Notes under the pieces: model-generated
Told to the model about the DNA's origin: nothing
Database searches by the model: none
Seen by the model: only the letters and a program-made list of their open reading frames with translations
Program-made: the position numbers and the translations under genes
In this document: one piece after another, positions 10,564 to 22,058 of the stretch
Numbering within the stretch: the first letter of the stretch is position 1
Layout of the letters: every line of letters begins with the position of its first letter
Assembly (NCBI RefSeq): GCF_003573695.1
Contig: NC_039368.1
Span: forward strand, 11,908,360 to 11,972,359
Direction: 5' to 3'
Source: Papaver somniferum
Lineage: Eukaryota > Streptophyta > Magnoliopsida > Ranunculales > Papaveraceae
DNA length: 64,000 nt

Positions 10564-11377
10564 TTCCTTTTTTTAATTTATTTTCTATGTGTTCTACTTC
10601 TATCAATCTTGTTTGACATTGAGTTTAAAGTTTGGATTGGAATTTGGACTTACTTTTTTACTATATGTTGGATCTTCCAATGCTAAAAACATTATTCTTG
10701 AAAAGTTGGATAATATCAACTTTTGCCTACTACTGCGACGGATATTGACGAGATTTTATCAACTGATATGTGATTAGTTAGGATTGGTCTACTTTTTTAC
10801 GTCTCTTTCTCCAGGGTTTTTTTCTTCATGTGTATGTCACAAAAAATCTAGTACAAAGGATTTAAGGTTGATTTTTCATAAACAAAATGCTTCCTAAAAA
10901 TTTCCCTCGATTACTAATCGACATACCATTAATTGCCTATAATTTCATGTATGACCTATTATTACCTAATGAGAATAGTACAATTTATGTTACGTACAAT
11001 TTATGCTTCGGTCTTGTGAAAATGTCTAATTTGGGTCTTATGTTACTTTGACATAGCTTGCAAGTTGGAATAAGCACTTGAAGCTGGTACCTTAACAAAA
11101 AAAAAACTGCCATTCTAATTCAAATTGTAGAAATTATGCGCGGTCACCTGCTCAAAATTCGTCATTCTGACACAATCTTGGCACCATGACCCATAATGAA
11201 AACAGTTGTTGTTGCCCTCTAGAGAGGTCCTCCGAAAGAATCCCCACGAAGTATTAGGGCTTTAGATTTCGTTTTCTAAAACCTAGACACCAAAATCAGT
11301 TCAAACGAGTTTGGAGCTAGCGGTGCCCGTTTTCAACATTCCATGTGCGATTAGTATTATTTAACCCTTATTATCAC
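10564..11377. other. CA upstream region, then promoter area of the B3-like ORF
   Basis: 10564-10790 matches sequence upstream of other CA copies (TTGGATAATATC, GACATTG...TTGGAATGG). From 10800 to 11377 nothing is recognisable. Confidence 0.45.
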
Positions 11378-11385
11378 TATAAAAA
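11378..11385 (+). promoter_or_regulatory. Putative TATA box of the B3-like gene
   Basis: TATAAAAA, 73 bases before the ATG at 11458. Position and sequence fit a plant core promoter; no other support. Confidence 0.4.
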
Positions 11386-11457
11386 CCAGTTAAGTGAAAG
11401 GAATTATTGTAATCAAGAAAGTAAATCGAACTACAAGGAGGATCTAAATCTTGAAGA

Positions 11458-11922
11458 ATGAATCAACCAACAAGAAATTTCGAGTTTCTCACCATCTTAC
11501 AGACCAAAGAACAAGAAGAGAGAAGAGAATTCCCCAGAGAAGTTGTAGAAATAAGATCAAATCTTGATTATCCAATACAGAAGGTACTAACACCAGAAGA
11601 TATTCAAGGCAATACTATCTTTTTGGATCAGTTAGTCATAAACCATATGATGATGATACCCAATGTGATACTGCCACCTTGGCTGAATGGGTATAGATTA
11701 CTTTTAGTGGAGGAAATAAGTGGAGCTGCAGAAATTATGTTGTTACATTTTCAAACTGTTGAAAGGTGGGGGTTATCGGGAAACTGGGTGATGTTCTTCG
11801 TTGATCCTTTAATGGATGTTGACGATGTTGTGTATTTTGCAGTTGGTGATAAGATTGGTATTCGATGGGATGATAACCACCAGTTCTTCGTTTTCAAGAT
11901 CTTAATGCATGAATTTATATGA
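11458..11922 (+). CDS. B3 domain-like protein, single exon
   Basis: Intact 154-codon frame with a TATA box upstream and a purine-rich leader. Residues about 39-150 resemble a divergent plant B3 DNA-binding domain: KVLTPEDIQGN at the first strand, then a LDQLVINHMMMIPN stretch, a Trp-Gly-Leu-Ser-Gly-Asn-Trp segment (WGLSGNWVMFFVD) and a C-terminal VGDKIGIRWD..FFVFKI, which is where B3 proteins have the 'GDxIxxW' turn and final strands. Such proteins act in the nucleus as transcription factors. The N-terminal 35 residues are charged (EQEERREFPREVVE). It is short for a REM/B3 protein and could be a truncated or young family member. Family call is by pattern only. Confidence 0.5.
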   Translation: MNQPTRNFEFLTILQTKEQEERREFPREVVEIRSNLDYPIQKVLTPEDIQGNTIFLDQLVINHMMMIPNVILPPWLNGYRLLLVEEISGAAEIMLLHFQTVERWGLSGNWVMFFVDPLMDVDDVVYFAVGDKIGIRWDDNHQFFVFKILMHEFI

Positions 11923-12130
11923 GATGTATAATCAAAGAGAAACAGAACTTCAAGAAAAAGTGCAGAGTTCTTTTTACAGAAAACAGAGTTTCAAGAAATG
12001 GAGAAAGAGGATCAACTCGATCCGATGATATTTATTTGTTTAGAATCTTGAAAACAGTAATAATGGTAGTTAGGGTTCTGTGATTTTTACAGATTCATGG
12101 TTAAAATTTGGTAATATGAAGATTCTACGG

Positions 12131-12148
12131 TCATCATCATCATCATCA
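12131..12148 (+). repeat. TCA trinucleotide microsatellite
   Basis: Six uninterrupted TCA units, followed by a GAA tract at about 12163-12180. Confidence 0.85.
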
Positions 12149-12357
12149 GTTACATCAAGAAACAAGAAGAAGAAGAAGATGAAGTTAAGTTCAATTTCGA
12201 TCCCAAGAACCATTCTTTCTCCTACTCAGAGAAACCCTAATCTTATCTTTCTTGGTTCAATTTCTTCTCCAGTTTAATCTATATCTCCTTCTTCTGCTTC
12301 ACAACCAATGTCTCCTTCCTTTGTTTTATCTTTTCCAACTTCTACAGTTTCGCCGTC

Positions 12358-12381
12358 ATAATCATTATCATCATCATCATT

Positions 12382-12411
<30 letters not shown>
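12358..12411 (+). repeat. ATC/ATT trinucleotide microsatellite
   Basis: About 18 near-perfect ATC units with two ATT interruptions. Confidence 0.9.
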
Positions 12412-12412
<1 letters not shown>

Positions 12413-12541
12413 GTTTCACCGCCACCGCCACCATCATTTTCACTTTCTTGTTTTTCACCGCCACCACTGCAGAGAAATTACAGGTGCTGGGGTTACTTTC
12501 TGCAGTGCTATTCAGTGAGAGGATTAAATTTTCTGATAAAT

Positions 12542-13120
12542 TTCCAGTTTTTTTGTTGAACTAGGTTTACGGTTTTGTCAATGTACATTAGCATCGACTT
12601 AGAAATTTAATGATTCTCTGCTGCTTTTTAGCGCTGTGTTTATGTATTTTTTAACATCGTTATAATATATGCATCATTGTGTTATGTCGCGTCCCATATT
12701 CGTAGTTATGTTTCATCTGCCATTTATAATTTTGTTGAGTATGTGGTTGTAGCAAATGAAAATGTCAGTAGTGAGAGTCCTGGACACACCATGAGAGTAT
12801 ACATACATGCCGATCTAAAAAAGAGAGTATGCTACATGGGTTGCTGTGTAACACATAAATAAATTGATCTGAAATGTTGTTTTTCTTTTATTTGTAGTAG
12901 TATGCTAATTGCCTCGCATCATTGTCCAAAATGTCTATTTTACTAAGTCACCAGTTCGATCAAAGACTAGTACGCTGTCTATATATATCTGTTAGTTTTG
13001 TAGCATTTGAGACCTTTGTTGGAGTTTGGTACGTTGCAAGCACTCTAGATGCCTTCTAATTTGAAGCATGTTTTTCAGTTACCTTTTCACATAGTAATGA
13101 CTCTTACTCCACAAAATTAA
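12542..13120. other. Non-coding DNA; right part duplicated at 33965-34198
   Basis: 12540-12940 shows nothing recognisable. From about 12940 to 13124 (GTCACCAGTTCGAT..., CATAGTAATGACT..., ending AAAATTAAACCC) it matches 33965-34198 at low identity, a segment that is also cut by a transposon at the same point. Confidence 0.45.
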
Positions 13121-13124
13121 ACCC

Positions 13125-13346
13125 TAGCGATATATCTGTAGTCTACTAGGTTTACTAGGTTTCCAGTTTACTAGTTCTTTACTAGTTTTAGTCTTACGTA
13201 AATATAGTCATATTCCTAGAATATCTCTATTTGTTGTAACTTCTTAGTTAATTCCTATGTAACCTAATTCACTATATATATCAATGAGAATAAACAAAAT
13301 ATTCACAGTTGTGAATTCATTAAACTCTGTCTTCTAAAATCTAATA
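13125..13346 (+). repeat. 5' LTR of Copia-1
   Basis: 222 bases, matching 24986-25211 nearly throughout; lacks the leading TGTT. Contains CACTATATATATCAATGAG, a probable TATA region. Followed directly by TGGTATC, the start of an initiator-Met tRNA primer site. Confidence 0.9.
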
Positions 13347-13376
13347 TGGTATCTTCGTGCTAGGTATTTCTCTACA

Positions 13377-13425
13377 AACAAAAAAAAAAAAAAAAAAAAA
13401 AAACCGAGTTTTTTTTTTTTCTTTC
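13377..13425. repeat. Homopolymer A tract then T tract
   Basis: About 23 A in a row, CCGAG, then about 12 T, in the Copia-1 leader. It could form a hairpin and is prone to length error. Confidence 0.8.
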
Positions 13426-13555
13426 CAGAAACAAGTTCTCTTCACAACTTCCGTGAAATTTCTTCTCCAGGGCTAAGACTCTCCCGGCATCAGCTGTCGT
13501 CCAACCCGATATTGCTTCAACAACAACAATTGATTTTCTCTATTCATCGCTTCCA

Positions 13556-15007
13556 ATGGGTGATATCTCTGATCCAACAGTAAACACCAACAACACAAAC
13601 ACTGGTATTGTTGATTCTAACCCTCACCTTCATCCTTCTAGTCCTTACTATGTTCATCCGGCAGACAATCCTACTACTATTCTCTATCAACCAGTTCTCA
13701 CAAGTGAAAACTATGCCACTTGGGTTCGTGGTTTCCGTAAGGCTTTGAGTGCCAAGGCCAAACTAGGCTACATCGATGGCACAATTGTTAAGACAGACAT
13801 TCCAGCTGATATACCGTACTGGCAACGCTGTGATGATCTTGTTGGCAGTTGGGTTTGTAATTCCTGTGAACCAGAAATTGGTTGTAGTGTAATGTCTTTC
13901 GACACTGCTCATGAGATGTGGATGGACTTGAAGAGTCGTTTTGCTCAGTCCAATGCCACAAAATTATATACAATCAAGCAATCGATTTCCACCTTGAAAC
14001 AGGAGCATCATTCGGTTGCTCAATACTACACCCAGCTCAAAACTCTTTGGGATCAATTGGATTCTTTTCGGCCTCCAACACCATGTATTTGCCATGCTGG
14101 TAAGTCTATTATTGAACACCATAATCAAGATCGTGCTATGGAGTTTTTACAGGGGATTCAAGATCGATTCTCTGCCTTGCGAAGCCAACTCCTAGTCAGT
14201 GAACCATTTCCATCGGCTGTTAAGTTGTACAACCTCGTACGCCAAGAAGAAGAGCAACAAGGAATAAATTCCGCTGTTGTTCCACTAATTGAATCGGCTG
14301 CTTTGAATGCTTCTCACACAGACGCAAGACCACAACGTCATTCCTCGCACTTCCGTCCAGTCCCTGGCAATCCATCTTATGGCAACAAACGACCTCGACC
14401 CTTTTGTGATCACTGTAATCGACATGGTCACACACGCCAGGTCTGTTGGAAGCTTCACGGCTATCCGAATGGCCCTTCCAACGCTGCTGCCCACAACTCT
14501 CACGTTGCTGCTGCTGTCCACACTGCTGCTCCCAATGCTCTAGCCTCCGTTGCTGTACCTGCCCAGCTTTCCATGGCCCCATCGATCACTCCTGAGCAGT
14601 ACGCTCAGCTGCTTCACCTACTGAACCCGAACAGCAACAGTGATGTGTCTTCTCCAGCAGCAAATTGTGCAGGTACGGTCTCTACTGCCCTGTTGCCTTC
14701 CTTCCCATATGTGTTTACTTTTTCTTTGTCTACCTGGATTGTCGACAGTGGTGCTACGCACCATATATGCTCTTCTATATCATCTTTCACCACTTATGAG
14801 GTGGTTGATAAACCAATTGAAGTAAAATTGCCAGATGGATCGTTTACCTCTGTGAGCCATATTGGCAATATTGATTTATCCCCAGCAATCAAATTAATTG
14901 ATGTTCTTCATGTTCCCAGTTTTAAATTCAATCTCATATCGGTTAGTCAACTAACCAAAACAACCAAGTGTTGTATTAAATTTTCTCATGACTCATGTGT
15001 CTTCTAG
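13556..15007 (+). pseudogene. Copia-1 gag and protease
   Basis: 483 codons from ATG 13556. Residues about 40-230 are a Copia-type gag (ENYATWVRGFRKALSAKAKL; LKTLWDQLDS; MEFLQGIQDRFSALRSQLL). A zinc knuckle CDHCNRHGHTRQVCWKLHGYP-type motif lies at about 283-298. The aspartic protease motif WIVDSGATHHIC is at about 396-407. It ends at TAG 15005-15007, where related elements read through (CVF then DLQTNKEIG in the same frame), so this stop is a nonsense mutation. Gag packages RNA; the protease cleaves the polyprotein. Confidence 0.9.
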
Positions 15008-16470
15008 GACCTTCAAACGAACAAGGAGATTGGATGGAGTAGGCGCATTGCGGGCCTATATCATTTTAGCTTCCGTCCTTCTGTTTTCTCTTTTATTTCA
15101 AATAAGAAGCCAATGGATATATGGCATTGCCGATTAGGCCATCCCAGCAAGGATTGTTTTCGATTCTTATCTCGTACTTTTGATTGCATTGACTCCAAAA
15201 ATACTCACTCTTGTATTGTGTGTCCCTTGTCTAAACAAACAAGGTTATCATTTAATAAAAGTAGTTCTACATATTCTTATGCTTTCCAGCTAATTCATGC
15301 TGATATTTGGGGGCCATTCTCCGTAGCATCTTCTACGTGTGCCAGATATTTTCTCACTTTAGTTGATGATTACACTCGATGCACTTGGGTTTATCTCATG
15401 GTTGTAAAATCCGAGACTCTCACATGTCTACAAATTTTTTTCCAATTTGGAATCCGACAATATGGACACAAGATTGCTACCATAACTTCTGGGAATCATA
15501 CTACATTCATTCCTCAACTTCAAACTTTTCGTTCGGATAATGGTTCTGAATTTAAATCTAAAACACTACAATCTTGGTTTCATCAGAATGGTATTTTGCA
15601 TCAAACAAGTTGTGTCTACACGCCCCAGCAAAATGGCATTCTCGAACGTAAACATAGACATCTTCTCAATGTAGCTCGTGCCTTACGTTTTCAGTCTAAT
15701 GTTCCTTTGAATTTTTGGGGTGAATGCATATTAACTGCGGCATATTTAATCAACAAAATGCCAACCCCAGTTTTATCACATAAATCTCCTCATGAAATGT
15801 TATTATCCACATTACCATCTTAATCTCATTTACGGATTTTTGGTTGTCTTTGTTTTGGACGCAACCCACGTCCATCTCACAAATTTGACGCTCGTGCTAG
15901 ATCGGGCATTTTTGTTGGCTATCCTTATAATCAGAAAGGCTATAAAATATATGACCTTGAATCCAAGACAATTTACACATCCAGAGATGTTGTATTTCAT
16001 GAAACTATTTTTCCATTTCATGATATCATTTCTCTTCCGCAATCAACTATCACTCACCATGATCGCGACTCTGATATTGCTTTCTATGACTCCATTTTAC
16101 TTCCACATGGAGATAACTCTACACAACAATCTGTTATTTCAACGCCGTCACCTGTCCCAATGGCACATGATTCTTCTATAAATCCTCGGCCTATCTTTAC
16201 TAATGTCGAGATGACATCCTCTCATTTGCAAACTGGAAATAATTCTTCTGACCTTTCCCATTGCACCTCATCTTCACCAATTTCCCCTGCTACGGATATA
16301 TCATCATCACGGACAATTCGCACAAATTCCGCTCCTTCGTACTTGAAGGATTATCACTGCACTACTCCAAAATGCAATTCCACTTCAGTTTATCCAATGA
16401 CTGAATATTTGTCATTTGATAAATTTTCTCCTGCTCATAAAGCTTTCCTAGCTAATGTAATCTTACGGAG
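15008..16470 (+). pseudogene. Copia-1 integrase
   Basis: Continues the gag frame. Zinc-binding H-H-C-C part: IWHCRLGHPS... CIVCPLSKQTR. Catalytic core with LIHADIWGPF (Asp), FRSDNGSEF (Asp) and TPQQNGILERKHR (Glu), so the DDE triad is intact. A second nonsense codon, TAA, lies at 15821-15823 between LPS and SHLRIFGC; the frame then runs on through a Ser/Thr-rich linker. A frame change at about 16468 leads into the reverse transcriptase frame. Integrase would insert the cDNA; this copy cannot make it intact. Confidence 0.9.
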
Positions 16471-17528
16471 GAACCCAAAACATACTCACAGGCCAAGCTA
16501 TGCCCTAAATGGAGAGCAGCTATGGCCAAAGAAATTCTTTCTCTACAAGCCAATGACACTTGGATTCAGGTTGATCTTCCACCGGGTAAAGTGGCAATAG
16601 GCTGTAAATGGGTGTTTAAAATTAAATTTAATGCAGATGGTTCAATAGAACGATATAAAGCTCGCTTAGTGGCAAAAGGATATACCCAACAAGAAGGAAT
16701 TGATTTTTATGATACTTTTGCTCCTGTTGCTAAACTCGTCACAATGCGTGTGCTATTATCCATTGCTGCCATTCGAGGCTGGTCTCTCCATCAACTTGAT
16801 GTCAATAATGCATTTCTTCAAGGAGATCTTGATGAAGAAATATACATGAAATTACCACCTGGTTTAGGTTCTGAGGGCCACTCCAAAGTTCTTCGATTAA
16901 AAAAATCTTTATATGGGCTGAAGCAAGCTTCTAGGCAATGGTTTGCCAAATTTTCTTCGGTGTTACTTGCCGAAGGTTTTCAAAAATCATTATGTGATAA
17001 TTCTCTCTTCACATATCATAAAGGCAACACATCCATTTTTTTCCTTATTTATGTAGATGATATAATTATCACTGGTACTGATAATATTTTCATCACCTCT
17101 CTCAAATCAAGACTTGCGTCCTATTTCTCAATCAAAGATTTAGGAAAATTACAATACTTCTTGGGCATAGAAGTTTCTCGTTATTCCAAAGGAATTTTCC
17201 TCTGTCAAAGGAAGTACATTCTGGATATCCTAAAGGATTCTGGACTCACTGGATCGCGCACCTCTTCGTTTCCTATGGATGCGCACCTGAAATTGACATC
17301 CGAGGCTGGTACACCTTTGCCAGATCCTAGTATTTATCGGCGCTTAATTGGTCGTCTATTATATCTTACAGTCACACGACCGGATATCACTTATGCAGTG
17401 AATTATTTAAGTCAATTTATGCAACGTCCCCATTCTTCTCATCTGGATGCTGCTAATCATGTTTTACGATACCTTAAAGGTACTATTGGTCATGGAATTT
17501 TTTTGGCCTCTTCCACTCCCTTGATACT
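16471..17528 (+). pseudogene. Copia-1 reverse transcriptase and start of RNase H (5' part)
   Basis: Frame after the shift: WRAAMAKEILSLQANDTWIQ, CKWVFKIKFNADGSIERYKA, LDVNNAFLQGDLDEEIYM, SLYGLKQASRQW, the catalytic YVDDIIITG (two Asp present), GKLQYFLGIEVSR and TRPDITYAVNYLSQF. It reaches SSTPLI and is then cut by the nested element at 17529. The remainder resumes in frame at 24498. Confidence 0.92.
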
Positions 17529-19928
17529 TGGTAGGCTTGGAAAAGGGTATAGAATTTATCCCCGGCAGCGGCGCCAAAAACTTGGCAGGCCTTGAAAGGG
17601 TATAAAATTATGCGCAGAAAAACGGGCCTACAGTAATACCGCAAGTGCACGGTCGTCAGTTGTAGCTCGTGCAAGTACGGGTCGATCCACAGAGATCGGG
17701 TGTGTTTCGGAAATGTGTTTTAGCTAATTGGGTTCCTAATTTGCTATTGGGCTTAGAAGCCCCTTTGGAACTTTTGGGCTTATTGTGCTAATGGGTTTGT
17801 TCATAATAAAAGGAACTGAGCTTGGGCTCAGTTGGTCTTTGAAGTGCAAATGGGCTTAGGCCTTAAACTTAGGCTTTTGATTAAGCCTGAATTGGATTGG
17901 GCTTAACTTTTGAAGTGAGCTTTGGGCTGCAGGAACTGTGGACTATGGGCTTTGGAGCAGCAGCAGCAGGAGCAAGAGCTGCAGCAGTTTGGCAGCAGCA
18001 GCTGCAGAAAGGCAGCAGCAACAGAAGAATTGGCTTGGCTGCAGGAGAAGAAGGGGCAGCAGCAGCACTTTGGCAGAGCAGCAGGCAAAGAAGTGGCAAA
18101 ACAGCACAAGGCCAAGAAGAGGGAAAAACAGTGCAGCAGCACAAGTGCTGCAGCAGCAGTTGCAGCAATAGAAGAAATGCAGCAGGGAAAGCAAGTAAGC
18201 AGTGAAAATGCAAAACAGAAATGCAGGTAAACCAAACAAGTGGAAGGAAACAAGACTAACAGTTGAAGATGGATTTATGGATGACAGGGAAGGTTGATTA
18301 TGGAACTAGGGGTTGAATTCACTCTAACTTTTACTGTGTATTCTCCTATAGGAAGTTAAACACAACTATGGTACTATTTCCAAAGCACTAATTGTCTTTC
18401 TACAGCACAACTAGTCAAGGGATTATGAATTCAGCTTGAGTTGCAGCTTATCAGCAGCTCATGAACCTAACTACAAAGCATACTTGGCATACATTGTGAA
18501 AGTGAGGTGATGATGAGCTAAGTTCAAGTTTTTCCTAAACTTGTTTAGCCTTCTAGAGCAGTGTGATCAATGTACTACACAATAAGACATTAGAGATTCA
18601 TCAAGTCCCTAGCAGGGTGATTTAGAACATGACAAACAGCAACTAACAGTGCAATGAGACTAACAGTTGAAACTGCAAATTAACAAGAACATCAAAAACT
18701 AACAGGAACAAGACACTAACAGTGAACAATTGAAAAATATGCAAATGGTTAAAATTGAAAGTGAAATTAAAATCAAACCTAACCCAAATTGGGTGGAAAC
18801 TTGGCTAGTCCAAGAACAAGTTTTTCATTCTACAGCACCTCCCTTTTATACCCAAATTAACAAATTAGGGTTTCAACACATTTTCCCCAAAAATATCACT
18901 ACACAGTACAATTAGGGTTTAACTTATTACCCAAAATTTAGCTTCCAATCTCCAAAATTTGCTCGACCCATGCTTCTTGATGTCCCTCTGATGCTCTTCC
19001 TGCTCCTATTGTCCCCTAATTTCTAGCTATTTTACTCACCCCAAAACCTAGGGTTTCAGAGGTTGTGAGATGAAGAAAATAGCTAGGCTAGGGTGTTGTC
19101 GGGTGTTGGAGATGGTGGTGGCAGTGATGGAACTGGTGGTGGTGAGGGAATGGTTGCGGCAGAGGAGACAGAGGAGGAGGTGGTGTTCTGGTGGTGGCAG
19201 GACATGGCAGGGGGGTTGCAGAGTGTTTGGGGAAGAAGAAGATGGTCGACTGATTTTTGGGGAGAAGGGGGCGTTTGGTAGAGGTATAGGGTGTTTGGTA
19301 CTGTAGTGTTGAGCGGTTTCAGCGAGGGATGATGTTTCGCGATCTGGTCCGTGGGATGTGATGATGGTAGGTAGATCGGATGGCTAGGAGAGAAGCAGTT
19401 TGTAGCGACCGTTGGATGCGGAACACAACGAAGTCAACGGTTCTAGATTAGGTTAGGTGCTATAGTGTTGGGCGGAATCATCGGGATTTGATGCACAGGC
19501 ATAGGAGCGACCGTTGGATTCAACTACCATCTAATCTGAAGGCTTGGAATTTCAGCGCTGTGGTGCTCGGCAGAGACATCCGATTTTGATGATCTATGAA
19601 GGAGCGACCGTCGGATGCTTCTGAGAACTGATCTGATGGCTGAGAACGGAGGCGCTTTTGTGTGTAGAAAATGAGGTTGTGCGCACCATTCTTCGCGGCT
19701 TCCTTGCGTAATTTCTCCCGGCTTTTCACTACTTTTCTGCTCTTTTCGCTCCACGACTCATCCGAACTTTATTTATTACCTAAAAATGCAAAATTAATTA
19801 ATAAAAATATTTATTCTTGAAAACAATGAAAATACAGAATATGGGATAAAATGTAGAATTACTGCACAAAAGATGAGTTAAAATGCCAACAAAAAGGGAT
19901 AAATATATACAATATTTGGCACTCATCA
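17529..19928 (-). repeat. 3' LTR of the nested non-autonomous element
   Basis: 2,400 bases. 18235-19180 is almost identical to 22815-23760; two other stretches are not (17720-17940 and 19180-19440). A CAG-rich low-complexity segment lies at 17955-18200. The distal end (17529-17595) repeats the LTR end with a primer-site-like CCCCGGCAGCGGCGCCA between the copies. Confidence 0.88.
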
Positions 19929-22058
19929 AATACCCCCAAACCTGAATTTTACTTGTCCTCAAGTAAAACAAAACTAAGGAAATCCTAACTATACCACTGT
20001 CGCTGGTCTCTCGAATGAATTTAGCGTATGCACTAAGCCTTTTAAACCACTAAGTGTCCCTAGTGGACGAGTTGAAGTCTCGTGAAGGTTTGCTTAGAAC
20101 GTACCTACAAAGTTCTAGGTCAAAATATAAGCTCAGATTCCATCAAATGTGACATGTGCAAAACAGTTTAAGCTCACAACAAAATGGAGATGTCAATCTA
20201 GCTATCGAAGGCACAATCCTAGCACTGATAACAAAAAAAAGACATGTGATAAGAGTGTAAAGTGTATCTACACATGTGTAAGTTATGACTACTAATCACC
20301 AAGAGATAGTTTCTCAGGCTAAGAACTGAGGTCGAAATCTAGCTAGCTGTCCGGACTTTACGAGAATTGTGAATGAGTTGGAGGTATTTCACAATTACTC
20401 GCGTTGTACATCAATGGCATACACCCTCCTTGCTTATTACAATGAAACAACAAAATGACTCTTTACATGACTCTTATTTACATTGACTATTCTCTTTTTA
20501 TTTTTGGAACAAGAGATGATGGAATTGATAAATACTTGATTTTTTTGGAAACACTTTTGATACATGTACAAAAGGAAACAAAAGATTACATGACACTTTG
20601 CAAGAGGTAGCCCTTTTTGATGCACCCAGTTAAATTCGATGGTTGTCTTTCTTAATGTAACCTCCACCTTCTATCCCAACCAACCAAAGAACAAGCTAGT
20701 CAAGTTTCGTTCAGTATTCTAAAGTGATTGGCAATCGTAACTTCCTATCAAACACCTTGAAGATCGAGGCCATACATGTATTGGTAGATCGTGCGCGTGC
20801 AAATTTCTTATCACTATGTGAATTGTGCTAGAATCAGGGTGCCTAAATATCTAGACTAAGACTCCTAATAATTACATATTTGCACAAGAGTCAACATTTC
20901 AAGGTAAATGAGCTCCATTTTTTTTATGATTTTTCATTTTTTAATTTTTTTTTGGAATTTTTCAATTTTTTCAAAAGAAGGAGTTCGTTTTCAATTATAG
21001 CATATTATCGTGGTATCTACTCTATACCCCCAAACCTAAACTAAACATTGTCCTCAATGTTTCAAAATATGGAAAGAATTAAAATGCAACATATGGAAAG
21101 GGACATGCTGAGTAGAGTAAAAGGAGAGAGAATACCCGATTTCGGCGAAAGCAGAATTAAAACTCCGTTATCCAAGGCAAAACTCCAACATATTCAGAGT
21201 CACAATGGATGAGCACAAAATATATACAAAAGGAATTTTAACTAACACATTATCTACAAGAAAATTTGGTTTTTAATGGGATTGGACTTTTTGGGAAAAA
21301 TTTGGTTTTGTCGGGAGACATTTGGTTTTGATGGGAAAAAGAAAAATTTTGGTTTTTAGGGAAACATTTGGAAAACTTTGGTTTTTATGGGAGAAATTTT
21401 TGGTTTTTGAAATTGGGAGCAAGCCCACTGTTGGTCCTCTAATGGAATGGGAGGAAGGCTGCGGCCCACGAAACACTAAGTTTTAATTTTGAAAGTTTAA
21501 TTTGGCCCAGTTGGTTAAGGCCCGATGTTTGTTTTAAAACTTTGGTTTCGAGGTCCACTCTTGAGTGGAAACAAGCCCACAATCGGTTACAAGCTCAGCT
21601 GGGTTTAAACCCAGAGTCCAAAATACAAGTCCAATGAAAGAATTTAAACAAGCCCACACAAAATAAATACAAGCCCACAAATTAAACAACAAGCCCAAAA
21701 ATAATTAATTACAAACCCAAAATAGAAAAATAAAAAGCCCAAAAAATTGGGTTAATTATTACAAGCCCACAATTAAAGAAATTTGGAAGCCCACAGGTTG
21801 GGTTCTCTTAATGGAATGGGTTTAGGCTTACCTTTTTAGCACAGCCCAGCTGCTCTGATATTGTTGCAAAAACCCAGTTGGGTTTTGGTTCTTTTCCTTG
21901 GTGGCGTCCCAGCAGAGGAAAAACAGGTTCAGAACAGCAGGTCCAACAGCAAATGAAATGAAGCAGATGCAGATGCAAATGCTATGAAATGAAATACAAA
22001 ATAGCTAAAAAACACAGATAAAACACAGCACCAATCCCCGGCAGCGGCGCCAAAAACT
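19929..22058 (-). other. Internal region of the nested element: polypurine tract, primer site, no genes
   Basis: Polypurine tract at 19944-19929 (CAGGTTTGGGGGTATT on the minus strand) and primer site at 22052-22036. 21260-21415 has tandem-like TTTGGTTTTNATGGGA units, and 21600-21800 is rich in AAGCCCA words. A local inverted T/A-rich stretch sits at 20915-20970. No open frame with a recognisable domain. Confidence 0.8.

Larger units (their letters stand above)
12116..12540 (+). other. Ser-rich coding-like stretch with two stops
   Basis: From ATG 12116 one frame reads a Ser-rich, Lys-rich N-terminus (KILRSSSSSSV, NKKKKKMKLSS, SISIPRTILSP), meets TAA at 12275 and again near 12358, then continues through a Ser run and PPPPPS. 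It looks like the start of a low-complexity gene that lost its frame, or simply microsatellite-driven translation. No family recognised. Confidence 0.3.

Noticed and set aside
12252..12518. His-rich protein with HHHH runs
   Set aside because: Pure translation of a CAT/ATC microsatellite; no start context or flanking domain.
14220..14582. Open frames opposite and overlapping Copia-1 gag
   Set aside because: Shadows of a strong Copia gag frame; no family similarity.
17880..18253. Overlapping open frames on both strands encoding poly-Gln/Ala/Cys/Leu proteins
   Set aside because: They arise from a GCAGCA-rich tract inside an LTR; six frames are open at once, and the same tract recurs in the partner LTR at 22463-22834.
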